In this document: positions 39,012 to 47,752 of the stretch, piece after piece | How positions within the stretch are numbered: position 1 is the first letter of the stretch | Layout: every line of letters begins with the position of its first letter | Origin: Hugenholtzia roseola DSM 9546 | GTDB lineage: Bacteria; Bacteroidota; Bacteroidia; Cytophagales; Bernardetiaceae | NCBI RefSeq assembly: GCF_000422585.1 | Contig: NZ_AUGI01000032.1 | Span: 62,001-126,000, forward strand | Length of the DNA stretch: 64,000 nucleotides | Direction of reading: 5' to 3' | Notes under the pieces: model-generated | What the model was told of the DNA's origin: nothing | The model's input: the letters and a program-made list of their open reading frames with translations, nothing else | The model's database searches: none | Position numbers and translations under genes: made by a program

Positions 39012-40439
39012 ATGAGCAAAGACCATTTGAGCGAAGGGACAAAGTTCTATAACGACGTATTGTCTTTCTTCGACTATGCTGCCAGTTTTACCAAGCACCC
39101 CAAAGGGCTTTTAGAGCAAATCAAAGTTTGTAACAGCGTTTATGAAACAAACTTCCCTTTGCGCTTAGACAACGGCGACTATGAAGTTATCCGCGCTTGG
39201 CGTGTCCAACATTCGCATCATAAATTGCCCGTAAAAGGGGGGATTCGTTTTGCCGAAAACGTCAATGCAGACGAGGTAAAAGCCTTAGCGTCTTTGATGA
39301 CCTTTAAGTGCGCCTTAGTCAATGTACCTTTTGGCGGCGCAAAAGGGGGCGTGAAAATCAACCCTAAAAAATATACCGACCGTCAGCTCGAAACCATCAC
39401 ACGTCGTTATACCACTGAATTGGTGAAAAAAGAGATGATTGGTCCCTCCATCGACGTGCCTGCACCCGACTACGGCACAGGACCGCGTGAGATGGCGTGG
39501 ATTGCTGATACCTATGCACTCTTGCGTCCCGGTATCAATGCTTTGGGTTGTGTTACGGGCAAGCCCCTTTCACAGCACGGCATCAGAGGGCGCAAAGAAG
39601 CCACAGGGCGTGGCGTATTTTTTGCCCTACGCGAGGCAGTGAGCGTCAAAGAAGACATGGACAAATTAGGACTTAGCGTTGGTCTGGAAGGCAAGCGCGT
39701 GATTGTGCAGGGCTTCGGAAATGTAGGCTACCATGCAGCTCTTTTCTGCCAAGAAGGGGGTGCAACCGTAGTGGGCATTTCGGAATACGAAGGTGGCGTG
39801 TATGACCCCAACGGCTTAGACATCGCCGACCTTTTCAAGCACCGCTTAGAAACAGGTTCGCTGCTAAACTACAAAAACGCCAAAAATATCACGCCCAGCA
39901 ATAGCCTTTTAGAGTTTGAGTGTGATGTCTTGATTCCTGCCGCTTTGGAAAACCAAATTCACGAAGGAAATGCGGCGAATATCAAAGCTAAAATCATTGT
40001 AGAGGGCGCAAATGGTCCCGTTACGGCTGATGCAGAAAAGATTTTGTTGGCAAAGAACGTCTTGATTTTGCCCGACTTCTACGCCAATGCTGGTGGCGTT
40101 ACGGTATCTTATTTCGAGTGGCTCAAAAATCTTTCGCGCGTATCGTTTGGTAAGATTACCAAGCGTTATGATTTGATGGAAAATACGCGCATTATCCAAG
40201 CCATAGAAAGCTCGACAGGGGTAGCGGTTAGTGCCGACCTGCGCCGTCTTATCGAAAAAGGGGCAGACGAAAACGACCTCGTTAATTCAGGCTTAGAAGA
40301 AACCATGATTACGGCTTATCACCAAATCCGCGAAACTTTGGTGCAGCACAAAGACATTCAGGATTTGCGTACTGCCGCCTTTGTGTCTTCTATCAATAAA
40401 ATCGGTGTGGCATACATCGAATCTGGCATCTTCCCTTGA
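39012..40439 (+). CDS. gdhA: Glutamate dehydrogenase (Glu/Leu/Phe/Val dehydrogenase family)
   Basis: The 475-residue protein contains [20 protein letters not shown] with the substrate lysine, [20 protein letters not shown] with the catalytic lysine, [20 protein letters not shown], and the nucleotide-binding [20 protein letters not shown] (about residues 227-246). It interconverts glutamate and 2-oxoglutarate plus ammonium. The extended N-terminus and overall length match the hexameric family II enzymes; NAD or NADP preference is not decided here. It has its own promoter and terminator and is monocistronic. Confidence 0.95.
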   Translation: MSKDHLSEGTKFYNDVLSFFDYAASFTKHPKGLLEQIKVCNSVYETNFPLRLDNGDYEVIRAWRVQHSHHKLPVKGGIRFAENVNADEVKALASLMTFKCALVNVPFGGAKGGVKINPKKYTDRQLETITRRYTTELVKKEMIGPSIDVPAPDYGTGPREMAWIADTYALLRPGINALGCVTGKPLSQHGIRGRKEATGRGVFFALREAVSVKEDMDKLGLSVGLEGKRVIVQGFGNVGYHAALFCQEGGATVVGISEYEGGVYDPNGLDIADLFKHRLETGSLLNYKNAKNITPSNSLLEFECDVLIPAALENQIHEGNAANIKAKIIVEGANGPVTADAEKILLAKNVLILPDFYANAGGVTVSYFEWLKNLSRVSFGKITKRYDLMENTRIIQAIESSTGVAVSADLRRLIEKGADENDLVNSGLEETMITAYHQIRETLVQHKDIQDLRTAAFVSSINKIGVAYIESGIFP

Positions 40440-40480
40440 TTAGAACCCACTCAAATTGTCCAGCATTGCAGTCTTGCAAG

Positions 40481-40512
40481 CCCTAAGCGTGCTACGCGCT
40501 TAGGGTTTTTTC
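40481..40512 (+). terminator. Terminator of gdhA
   Basis: CCCTAAGCG pairs with CGCTTAGGG around a 7-nt loop, followed by TTTTTT, 40 bp past the stop codon. Confidence 0.88.
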
Positions 40513-40606
40513 GTCTTTTTGGATTCTTTAAAGGTCGCCTTTTTTAGGATTGCATTTTTTTTGCTATATTCGCTTTTGTTTTTATTCTCACCTATTCGAA
40601 CCCTAC

Positions 40607-42004
40607 ATGCTAAGCGATTTTAGAGAAAGACGCGAAGAACCTTCTGGTTTGGTCGAGCAATTCGAGCAGATGATAGAAAACCAACAGAGTTTTTTCTTTG
40701 AGGAGGAAAGTTATGAGTATCTCATCGAACACTATCGCGAAAAGGAAAATTGGGACAAAGCCTTTCTTGCCTGCGACTACGCGATGGCACAGCACCCCTT
40801 TTCCACTACGCTTATGCTGGAAAAGGCACGAGTTTATTTGCTTATCTTAGAAGCCGAAAAAGCCCTTGCCTTGATAGAAAAGGCAGAGAGCTGGCAAGCC
40901 TCCGATATCGAAATCCAACTACTCAAAGCCTGGACGTACTCCGAACTCCAAGCCTACCAAGCCGCTTTGGACATTTACGAAAAAATATTGCCGCTTTCCG
41001 ACGAAACCGACGAAATTTGGTATCAGATGGGTTACTGCCTGCAAATGCAGGAACAGATTAAGAAAGCGGTGGCTTGTTTCAAAAATGCTATCGCTATCAA
41101 TCCCAAACACAGTGAGGCACTTTTCGAACTGGCGTTCTGCCTCGAACAGATGGGGAAATTAGAAGAAAGCATCACTTTTTACGAAAAAATCATAGACCAA
41201 GACCCCTATTCGAGCGATAACTGGTACAATTTGGGCGTGCTTCATGGGCGTTTGGCACAATGGGACAAAGCCTTGCAAGCCTACGATTATGCCACTGCCT
41301 TAGATGAAAAAAACGCTTCGGCGCACTTCAATAAAGGCAATATTTTTATGAACTTGGGACACTACAAAGATGCAATTTTAGCCTTTGAAAATGCCCTTTT
41401 GCACGAAAAACCGACAGCCGAATTGCTCTGCCACTTAGGGGCAGCCAAAGAAAAGAACGAGCGCACCGCCGAAGCCTTCAAACACTACCAAGAGGCAGCC
41501 GAATTAGACAAAGACTACGCCTACGCTTGGTATGGCATGGCTGCCTGTGCCGAACAAAGCGAAAAATGGCTCGAAGGAGCGCGTTTCTACGACAAAGCCT
41601 TAGAGATTTTGGCAGAAGAAGGCGTTTTTTGGTTTGGGAAAGCCCGTTGTGAATACCGATTGGGAAACCTACAAAATGCGAAGGAAGCCTACGAAAATGC
41701 CGTCAATGCCCTGCCACAAGAAGCCGAAATTTGGCTACAATGGGCGCAAGTCTGTTACGAACAAGGCGATTTCTTTAAAAGCGTTGCCATTTTGGAAGAA
41801 GCCATAGACGAATTGCCCGAAAATGCAGACCTGCTTTATCACCTAACGGCATACTACCTGATGGCGGGAAAGTACAAAGAAACAACGCGCTATCTCACCC
41901 AAGCCCTCCATCTGGACTACGATAAGCATACGCTTTTATACCAACTCTTTCCAAAATTGGAAGCACAAAAAATTATCTATAAATTAGTGCAAAACTATAA
42001 ATAA
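40607..42004 (+). CDS. Cytoplasmic TPR protein
   Basis: The frame opens earlier, but the ATG at 40607 (MLSDFRERREEPSGLVEQFE) gives a soluble protein of 465 residues without signal peptide. It holds at least ten TPR units, such as WYQMGYCLQMQEQIKKAVAC, WYNLGVLHGRLAQWDKALQA and HFNKGNIFMNLGHYKDAILA, unusually rich in acidic residues and tryptophan. It is a protein-interaction scaffold of unknown partner. The MlaE-family permease gene follows after 14 bp, so the two are an operon. Confidence 0.85.
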   Translation: MLSDFRERREEPSGLVEQFEQMIENQQSFFFEEESYEYLIEHYREKENWDKAFLACDYAMAQHPFSTTLMLEKARVYLLILEAEKALALIEKAESWQASDIEIQLLKAWTYSELQAYQAALDIYEKILPLSDETDEIWYQMGYCLQMQEQIKKAVACFKNAIAINPKHSEALFELAFCLEQMGKLEESITFYEKIIDQDPYSSDNWYNLGVLHGRLAQWDKALQAYDYATALDEKNASAHFNKGNIFMNLGHYKDAILAFENALLHEKPTAELLCHLGAAKEKNERTAEAFKHYQEAAELDKDYAYAWYGMAACAEQSEKWLEGARFYDKALEILAEEGVFWFGKARCEYRLGNLQNAKEAYENAVNALPQEAEIWLQWAQVCYEQGDFFKSVAILEEAIDELPENADLLYHLTAYYLMAGKYKETTRYLTQALHLDYDKHTLLYQLFPKLEAQKIIYKLVQNYK

Positions 42005-42018
42005 AAAGCAAAGTCGCT

Positions 42019-42747
42019 ATGAGAAGTTTTGGAAAGTACATGATTTTTCTCTTCCGCATGCTCACCGATAGAGAGCCTTTGCGTGTTTATAGCAAACTCT
42101 TACTCGATGAGTGTGTCCGCATTGGGGTAGATTCGGTCTATTTGGTAGCCATTATTTCTACCTTTATTGGGGCAGTAACTGCCGTACAGACGGCTTACAA
42201 TTTAGTCAGTCCGCTTATTCCCGTTTATATTATCGGGACGATAGTGCGCGATATGACCATCTTAGAACTTGCGCCTACCGTTACGGCGATTGTCTTTGCA
42301 GGCAAGGTAGGTTCTAATATTGCGGGCGGCTTGGGTACAATGCGCATCACCGAACAAATAGATGCTTTGGAGGTAATGGGCATCAATGCCGTTTCTTATT
42401 TAGTGCTGCCTAAGGTAGTGGCAGCGATGATTACCTATCCCATGCTCGTTACGATAGCGGCTTTTTTAGCCATTTCGGGCGGCTATTTGGCAGGAACGTT
42501 GGCAAACTTGCTCACACCCGAAGAGTATATTTACGGTATTCGCATCGATTTTATGCAGTTTAATGTTAGTTTTATGCTCATAAAATCGGTAGTCTTTGCC
42601 TTTTTAGTGGCTTCTATCTCTGCCTACAAAGGCTTTTATACCAGAGGGGGCGCATTAGAGGTAGGAACTGCCAGCACCAATGCCGTAACCAATAGTTGTA
42701 TTGCTATCCTTTTGGCTGATTATCTTTTAGCGCAACTTTTGGTCTAA
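42019..42747 (+). CDS. MlaE-family ABC transporter permease
   Basis: The 242-residue protein is a typical MlaE/YrbE permease with five membrane helices and the conserved TVRDMTILELAPTVTAIVFA-like region, here beginning IIGTIVRDMTILELAPT. GKVGSNIAGGLGTMRITEQI, DALEVMGINAVSYLVLPKVV and a final KGFYTRGGALEVGTASTNAV follow. Such permeases move phospholipids between membranes with an MlaF-type ATPase and MCE-domain MlaD proteins. Neither partner lies next to it here. The gene sits behind a TPR gene and is followed by a secreted-protein gene after 255 bp. Confidence 0.9.
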   Translation: MRSFGKYMIFLFRMLTDREPLRVYSKLLLDECVRIGVDSVYLVAIISTFIGAVTAVQTAYNLVSPLIPVYIIGTIVRDMTILELAPTVTAIVFAGKVGSNIAGGLGTMRITEQIDALEVMGINAVSYLVLPKVVAAMITYPMLVTIAAFLAISGGYLAGTLANLLTPEEYIYGIRIDFMQFNVSFMLIKSVVFAFLVASISAYKGFYTRGGALEVGTASTNAVTNSCIAILLADYLLAQLLV

Positions 42748-43002
42748 ATTTTTGGGGGTAGCGGCAAAGACAAGAACAAATCCATTAAGGCACTAACTTT
42801 CATAAAGGCACTCTTGTTTTTGCATTTTTTGATGAAAAAAATATACATTTTAACGTTTTTGTTTTTAAAAAAATAAAAAAAAAGAGGAAACAGCTTAAAA
42901 ATAAGTTATTTGGCGCACTTTTTGGCTATCCTTTGCTACGCACAGCTATAACTTTTAGCTTTGTTTTCTTCTTTAAAAAATCACCTTAAGCAACGTTTTT
43001 TT

Positions 43003-43854
43003 ATGAAAAAAATATTTCTTTTAGCGTTTTCTTTTTGTTTTTTTTCAGGCTCTATCTTGGCTCAAAATATTTCCATGTGGCCTTGGCGCATGCATTATGG
43101 GGGCAAAAAAGTTATTGCTCACCAAAACCCTGTAAATGGAGACCCTTCGGCTTATGCTAAGATGTCGATTCCTGGTACCTATGAGGGCGGCTGGGAGAAT
43201 GCACCCCTAAATGCCAATGGTGAAATTGTCTTTGGTGGCAGCACAGCTTCAGTCTTGAACGATTGCAGAAAGAGTATCAATTTCACCTATTTCGAAACAG
43301 TAATTGAAGTACCTAAAAATGTATCCGTATCACAATTGATGGTAACTTTCGAGAAAGTAGATGACGGCGCAAGAGCTTACATCTTCAACTCAAAATATCC
43401 CAACGGCACATTCAAGGGGCAGATTAAATATGGTGACGCACCAAAAACAGAAGACTACAAAGATTTTGTAGTAGCGGGTGAAAAGAATAGAATCGTGATT
43501 GTGCAGTTTGACGACTGTGCGACAGGCAATAACCTAAGAGGTGCAAAGGTAGTTGTCAATGGACAAGCCTTAAAAGCCTCTACCGCAGCCAGTGGCGAAA
43601 ATGTGGCTACCGTTTATGAACATTACGATTACGGCGGCAAATCGCAGGTACTTTCCGAAGGCTTCTATGAAATAGACAAACTCACTATAGGAAACGACAT
43701 CATTAGCTCTATTAAAGTGAAGGCAGGCTGGAAAGTTACTTTGTACGAACACTATAAAGGAACAGGAAAAGCAAAGGTAATCACTGCTGATACCAGAGCC
43801 TTAGAAGATTTCAATGACGTAGTTTCCAGTATCCGTGTGGAAAGAATCAAATAA
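43003..43854 (+). CDS. Secreted protein with C-terminal beta/gamma-crystallin-like repeats
   Basis: The ATG at 43003 yields a signal peptide (MKKIFLLAFSFCFFSGSILA) and 283 residues; the frame itself opens at a TTG at 42961. The N-terminal 170 residues are unrecognised, with tryptophan-rich start WPWRMHYGGKK. The C-terminal 90 residues hold two Greek-key motifs, VATVYEHYDYGGKSQVL with IGNDIISSIKVKAGW, and VTLYEHYKGTGKAKVI with FNDVVSSIRVERI. The paired Y/F-x-x-x-x-Y/F-x-G and S-S-I elements define beta/gamma crystallins, which often bind calcium. A surface or periplasmic structural role is inferred. Confidence 0.78.
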   Translation: MKKIFLLAFSFCFFSGSILAQNISMWPWRMHYGGKKVIAHQNPVNGDPSAYAKMSIPGTYEGGWENAPLNANGEIVFGGSTASVLNDCRKSINFTYFETVIEVPKNVSVSQLMVTFEKVDDGARAYIFNSKYPNGTFKGQIKYGDAPKTEDYKDFVVAGEKNRIVIVQFDDCATGNNLRGAKVVVNGQALKASTAASGENVATVYEHYDYGGKSQVLSEGFYEIDKLTIGNDIISSIKVKAGWKVTLYEHYKGTGKAKVITADTRALEDFNDVVSSIRVERIK

Positions 43855-43903
43855 AAAGTGGCAGTAATCAATGCCAAATTATCATATAGCAGATAAAGCT
43901 CAA

Positions 43904-43937
43904 AGAATGAAGGCATGTTCTATCATACCTTCATTCT
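43904..43937. terminator. Hairpin between convergent genes
   Basis: AGAATGAAGG (43904-43913) and CCTTCATTCT (43928-43937) form a perfect stem with a 14-nt loop between the crystallin-like gene and the sensor-like gene. There is no long T-run on either strand, so it may work weakly in both directions. Confidence 0.5.
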
Positions 43938-43976
43938 TCTGAAAAAAAGTCATTAAAAATAGAGCAACATTTTTTA

Positions 43977-45134
43977 CTATTTTCTAAACCGTTCTAATTC
44001 TTCTTGTGTGGCTTTTAGCTCGGCTACTACTTTTTCCAAATGCGCCTTTTGGGTAAGGAGCGTATCTTGTACGGTTTTCAATTCCTCTACATTTTGCCGT
44101 AATTCTTCTTCCGAAGTGGCGGCTCTTTGGTGGGCTTGCTCTAATTGTTGGTGATTTTCCAATACTTGGCGCATTGCCTTTTCGGTACGCTTCAAAATGG
44201 GGCGAAAAATGGCAAGGCTAATCAAAAGCAAACCAATAAGGGTAAGGGCAAGGAACAACATTTCCACTTTTTTGAGGAAAGCCAAACGATTGACCACCCA
44301 AACGACTTCCTTTTGCACCACAGAATTGATAAAAGGCAAAAAGGCAGCTTCGTAGCGAAAAAACTCTTGTAGGGCGTAGGCGGCTTGTTGCTGACTTTGC
44401 AGCGTATCGGCGAGGCTCTGTGCCAGAAGCCACTTTCTGCCACTTTGTAGGAAACCGTCTTGGTATTGTCGGAGGTTTTCTATCAAAACCTGTGGGTCTT
44501 GGTCGCGCTCTTGGGCGGTCTTTTTTTCCAAATTTTCTAAAAGGCTGATAAAATTATCCGCTGCTTGTTCAAAACTTGCCAAACTCTTTTCTACACTATC
44601 TGCCGTAAGCGGACGCTCGATGTTCGAATTTTGTGTTTGAGAGTAGGCACTATTTTTTTGATAGGAAAGCAATAGGATTTCTTTGCCAATGCGCTGACTA
44701 AGCAAACGCTGCCTGCCTGCCAAACTAATCAGATTCGCGCCCTGACTCTGCCTTTCTAAAAAAGATTGCAGCAAAATCTGACCCAGCACAAGCAAAATAC
44801 CCATCAATCCTACCAAACCCCAATAGCTCCAACGCAAACGGCGCAAAGAGTCAAAGGTCTTTTGTGAAAAGAGGGCAGAAGAAGGCTCTTTTTCTAAATC
44901 CGTGAGCCTTTGTACGCGCTGCCAACCGAGCCGCGCCCAAAACAAAGCACTCCAAAAAGGCAATGTATCTATCAGAAAAAGCAAAGGATTTTGTAGATGG
45001 GCTTTCAAAATAAAATCGCCTTCGAAGTCGGTGGGATTGAACCAAAAAAGTTCTAAGCCCAAGGCGAGCAAAGGCAGAAACAAGCCCGAAAAAAAGCCCC
45101 CCAGAAAATAAGCGCGTAAAATTTTCCACTTCAT
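43977..45134 (-). CDS. Sensor-like membrane protein lacking an output domain
   Basis: The 385-residue protein has a paired membrane module (residues 7-75, with FFSGLFLPLLALGLELFWF and NPLLFLIDTLPF). A helix at about 98-118 follows, then a PilJ-type periplasmic four-helix segment starting GANLISLAGRQRLLSQRIGK, a last helix at about 293-312, and a cytoplasmic coiled coil with ATSEEELRQNVEELKTVQ. It ends ELKATQEELERFRK, where the neighbouring kinases continue into their phosphoacceptor helix. No kinase, cyclase or methyl-accepting domain is present. It is the last gene of a same-strand block with four histidine kinases and may act as a partner of one of them, which is inference. Confidence 0.78.
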   Translation of the reverse strand: MKWKILRAYFLGGFFSGLFLPLLALGLELFWFNPTDFEGDFILKAHLQNPLLFLIDTLPFWSALFWARLGWQRVQRLTDLEKEPSSALFSQKTFDSLRRLRWSYWGLVGLMGILLVLGQILLQSFLERQSQGANLISLAGRQRLLSQRIGKEILLLSYQKNSAYSQTQNSNIERPLTADSVEKSLASFEQAADNFISLLENLEKKTAQERDQDPQVLIENLRQYQDGFLQSGRKWLLAQSLADTLQSQQQAAYALQEFFRYEAAFLPFINSVVQKEVVWVVNRLAFLKKVEMLFLALTLIGLLLISLAIFRPILKRTEKAMRQVLENHQQLEQAHQRAATSEEELRQNVEELKTVQDTLLTQKAHLEKVVAELKATQEELERFRK

Positions 45135-45238
45135 ACCTCAAAAGGATAGAACTTTTAAAACGTAATTGCAGGGTGCAAAAATAAATAAAAACCTGACACA
45201 AAATCATATAGAAACTCGAAACCTACTCCCTTTTTGGG

Positions 45239-47635
45239 TTACAAAATGGGGAGTCGTACCCAAAAAGTAGTGCCTTCGCCCACTTGGGTTTCAAACCAAA
45301 TCTTGCCCTCGTGTTTTTCTACTATCTTACGCACAATATCCAAGCCCAAGCCGCTTCCCTCGCCCACTTTTTTGGTCGTGAAAAAAGGCTCAAATATTTT
45401 TTCCTGAATATCAAGGGCTATGCCTGCCCCTGTGTCTGAAATGCCTACTAAGATGGCGTTGTCTTTTACCATTGTTTGCAGCGTGAGCCTGCCTTTTCCC
45501 TGCATGGCTTGAATGGCGTTGTGGATAAGATTTGCCCAGACCTGATTGAGTTCGTCGCCGAAGGCTTCAAGTTGGGGCAAGATTCCCCATTTTTTTTCTA
45601 CCTCAATGCCTTGTTTGAGCGTGTTGTGATAGATGACTAAGGTAGTGTCGAGGCTTTCGTTGATGTCTATTTTTTGTTTGGCAGTGCCTTTTTCCTGTCG
45701 CGAATAGCTTTTGAGCGCGAAAATGATTTTGGAGGCGCGTTCGGTGGCAGCCGAAATGGTGTGGTTGTTTTTATACAAACTCAAAACCGAAGCCGCCGTA
45801 TCAACCAATAGAATGGGGTTTTGGGTTTGGAGAAGTTGTACCAAATCCTGCGAATTTGCTAAAAAGTGCGCCGCCGTTCCCATTTCAGTCAGCGAATCGG
45901 CAAACCTATCCTGCTCGAAGTGGAGTGGTGGGCTAATCTTGCCTTGTTTTTGGTTTTGGTCTAACCAGTCGGCAAGCGAATATTTGAGATTGCGCCGCTC
46001 TTTGGTAGAAAGCAATTCTTTGTGTGGCAGCGAATTTTGAATCAGAAGCTGGAAAAGGGCAAAATCTTCTTGCGAAAGGGACTTTAAAAAGGTAGGTAGC
46101 GAGGGCAATAATTCCTCCAAAGTGAGTGCCATGCTTTGTGAGCAGGAGCGAATCGCCGCCATAGGCGTATTGATTTCGTGCGCAATATTAGCGACAAGCT
46201 GCCCTAAGGTTGCCATCTTTTCTGCCTGTACCAACTGCGATTGTGCCGTTTTTAGCTCGAAGAGCATATCTTCCAAGACTTCCTTTTGGCTTTCTATTTC
46301 CATCTGCGCTTCTTTCATCTGTTCCAAGTTTTGTTTCAGTTCTTCTTCAGAGGCTTGCAATTTTTCGTTTTGTTCTTGAATTTCTTGCGTTTGTGAGGCT
46401 AAGTTCTGATTCTGACTTTTTACCTCTGCTTGCTTTTTTTCTAAAAGGGCGTAGAGTTTTTTCTGTTTTCTATAATTTTGATAAGCCACTGCCAAAAAGC
46501 CAAAGAGCAGGAGGATAAGCCCAACCATTGCCAAGCGGATTTTATTTTGTAGCCCTTCTTGCGCTTTGATGTTATCTAATTCGATTTGCTTTTTTTGCAA
46601 TTCGTAGGCGTTTTTGAGATTCTCTATTTGTTTATTACCCTGTTCGTTCAACATCTGACCTTGTAAATCGGCGTAGGCGCGTAGGTAGAAAAGTGCCGAA
46701 TCGGGTTGTTTTGCCTTTTCTTTTACGTCTGCAAGGGTTTGCAGGGCTTCTTTCAGATAAGATTTCGCATCTAATTTTTCTGCAAAAAAACGCGCCCTTT
46801 GTGCCAAAGAGTCTGCTTTGGGTATCTGACCCAACCCCAAATACGCCTGTGCCAAATGGTTGTATGCCCCCGAAAGACGCTTGTCGCTGATGTTTTGCTC
46901 GGCAATTTCCAACGAATTTTGCAGATAAGGAATGGCTTTTTCAAATTCTTTTTGCTCTACATACAAAATACCCATACCGTTAAGCGTGCTGGCGATAGCC
47001 TCTTTGTCGCCTTGTTCTTCTCTGATTTTGAGGCACTTTTCGTAGGCTACAAGGGCTTTGTCGTAAATCTTGCTTTCTGCATAAATTTCTGCCAAACGGA
47101 TATAAGCATACGCCAAGCCGCGCTTATTGCCCACTTTTTCAAAAAAAGGAATCGCCTTTTGGGTATTTTCCAATGCCAAACTAAGTTGATTTTGCACCTT
47201 ATACAAATCCCCGATATTGTTGTAGGCATAGCCTATCTGCACATCTACTTGGTGAGTTTCGGCTACGGTGAGGGCTTCAAAATAATACCCCATGGCTTTG
47301 GTGTAGTCGCCTTTGTTGCGATAAATCACGCCTGCAAAGCTATTGCTCTGTGCCTCTAATTCAGGATTACCTGCTTTTTTGGCGGCTTCTATGCCCTTTT
47401 TAGCATAAAAAAGAGCCTTGTCAAAATCGCTATTGCGGAGTTTCCACGCCAATTCGCTTAGAATTTCCGCTTGTCCTGAACTGCCTTCGGCTGCCTTAGC
47501 GAGTGCCTTTTCCAGACTATCGACCACTTTTTCCGCCGTAGGGTCGGGGCTTTGCGCCCAAAGATTTGAAAATAGGAGGCTGCAAAAAACAAAAAAGAAT
47601 ACTTTTATACGAAAAGAAGAAAAAGATGGTATCAT
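45239..47635 (-). CDS. TPR-containing sensor histidine kinase (paralogue 1)
   Basis: The 798-residue protein has a signal peptide (VFFFVFCSLLFSNLWAQ) and an extracytoplasmic solenoid of about seven TPR units (residues 60-340, e.g. GYAYNNIGDLYKVQNQLSLA). One membrane helix follows (IRLAMVGLILLLFGFLAVAY, about 367-386), then a long coiled coil and the kinase core. The phosphoacceptor His486 lies in [16 protein letters not shown]. An insert of about 130 residues follows before [15 protein letters not shown]. The ATP-binding domain has [12 protein letters not shown] (N box), [20 protein letters not shown] and [17 protein letters not shown]-type kinases are common in Bacteroidota, but the insert is unusual. 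No response regulator is near. Confidence 0.92.
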   Translation of the reverse strand: MIPSFSSFRIKVFFFVFCSLLFSNLWAQSPDPTAEKVVDSLEKALAKAAEGSSGQAEILSELAWKLRNSDFDKALFYAKKGIEAAKKAGNPELEAQSNSFAGVIYRNKGDYTKAMGYYFEALTVAETHQVDVQIGYAYNNIGDLYKVQNQLSLALENTQKAIPFFEKVGNKRGLAYAYIRLAEIYAESKIYDKALVAYEKCLKIREEQGDKEAIASTLNGMGILYVEQKEFEKAIPYLQNSLEIAEQNISDKRLSGAYNHLAQAYLGLGQIPKADSLAQRARFFAEKLDAKSYLKEALQTLADVKEKAKQPDSALFYLRAYADLQGQMLNEQGNKQIENLKNAYELQKKQIELDNIKAQEGLQNKIRLAMVGLILLLFGFLAVAYQNYRKQKKLYALLEKKQAEVKSQNQNLASQTQEIQEQNEKLQASEEELKQNLEQMKEAQMEIESQKEVLEDMLFELKTAQSQLVQAEKMATLGQLVANIAHEINTPMAAIRSCSQSMALTLEELLPSLPTFLKSLSQEDFALFQLLIQNSLPHKELLSTKERRNLKYSLADWLDQNQKQGKISPPLHFEQDRFADSLTEMGTAAHFLANSQDLVQLLQTQNPILLVDTAASVLSLYKNNHTISAATERASKIIFALKSYSRQEKGTAKQKIDINESLDTTLVIYHNTLKQGIEVEKKWGILPQLEAFGDELNQVWANLIHNAIQAMQGKGRLTLQTMVKDNAILVGISDTGAGIALDIQEKIFEPFFTTKKVGEGSGLGLDIVRKIVEKHEGKIWFETQVGEGTTFWVRLPIL

Positions 47636-47752
47636 ACCGAAAATAAAATAGCCCTAACTATTTTTCTATAAATGAAAATTGCAAAGAAAGTGTTTTTTTA
47701 AGATAAGGGTAGAAACTACCTCTATCATTGTGTTTTATCGTTTTTTTTTAAA

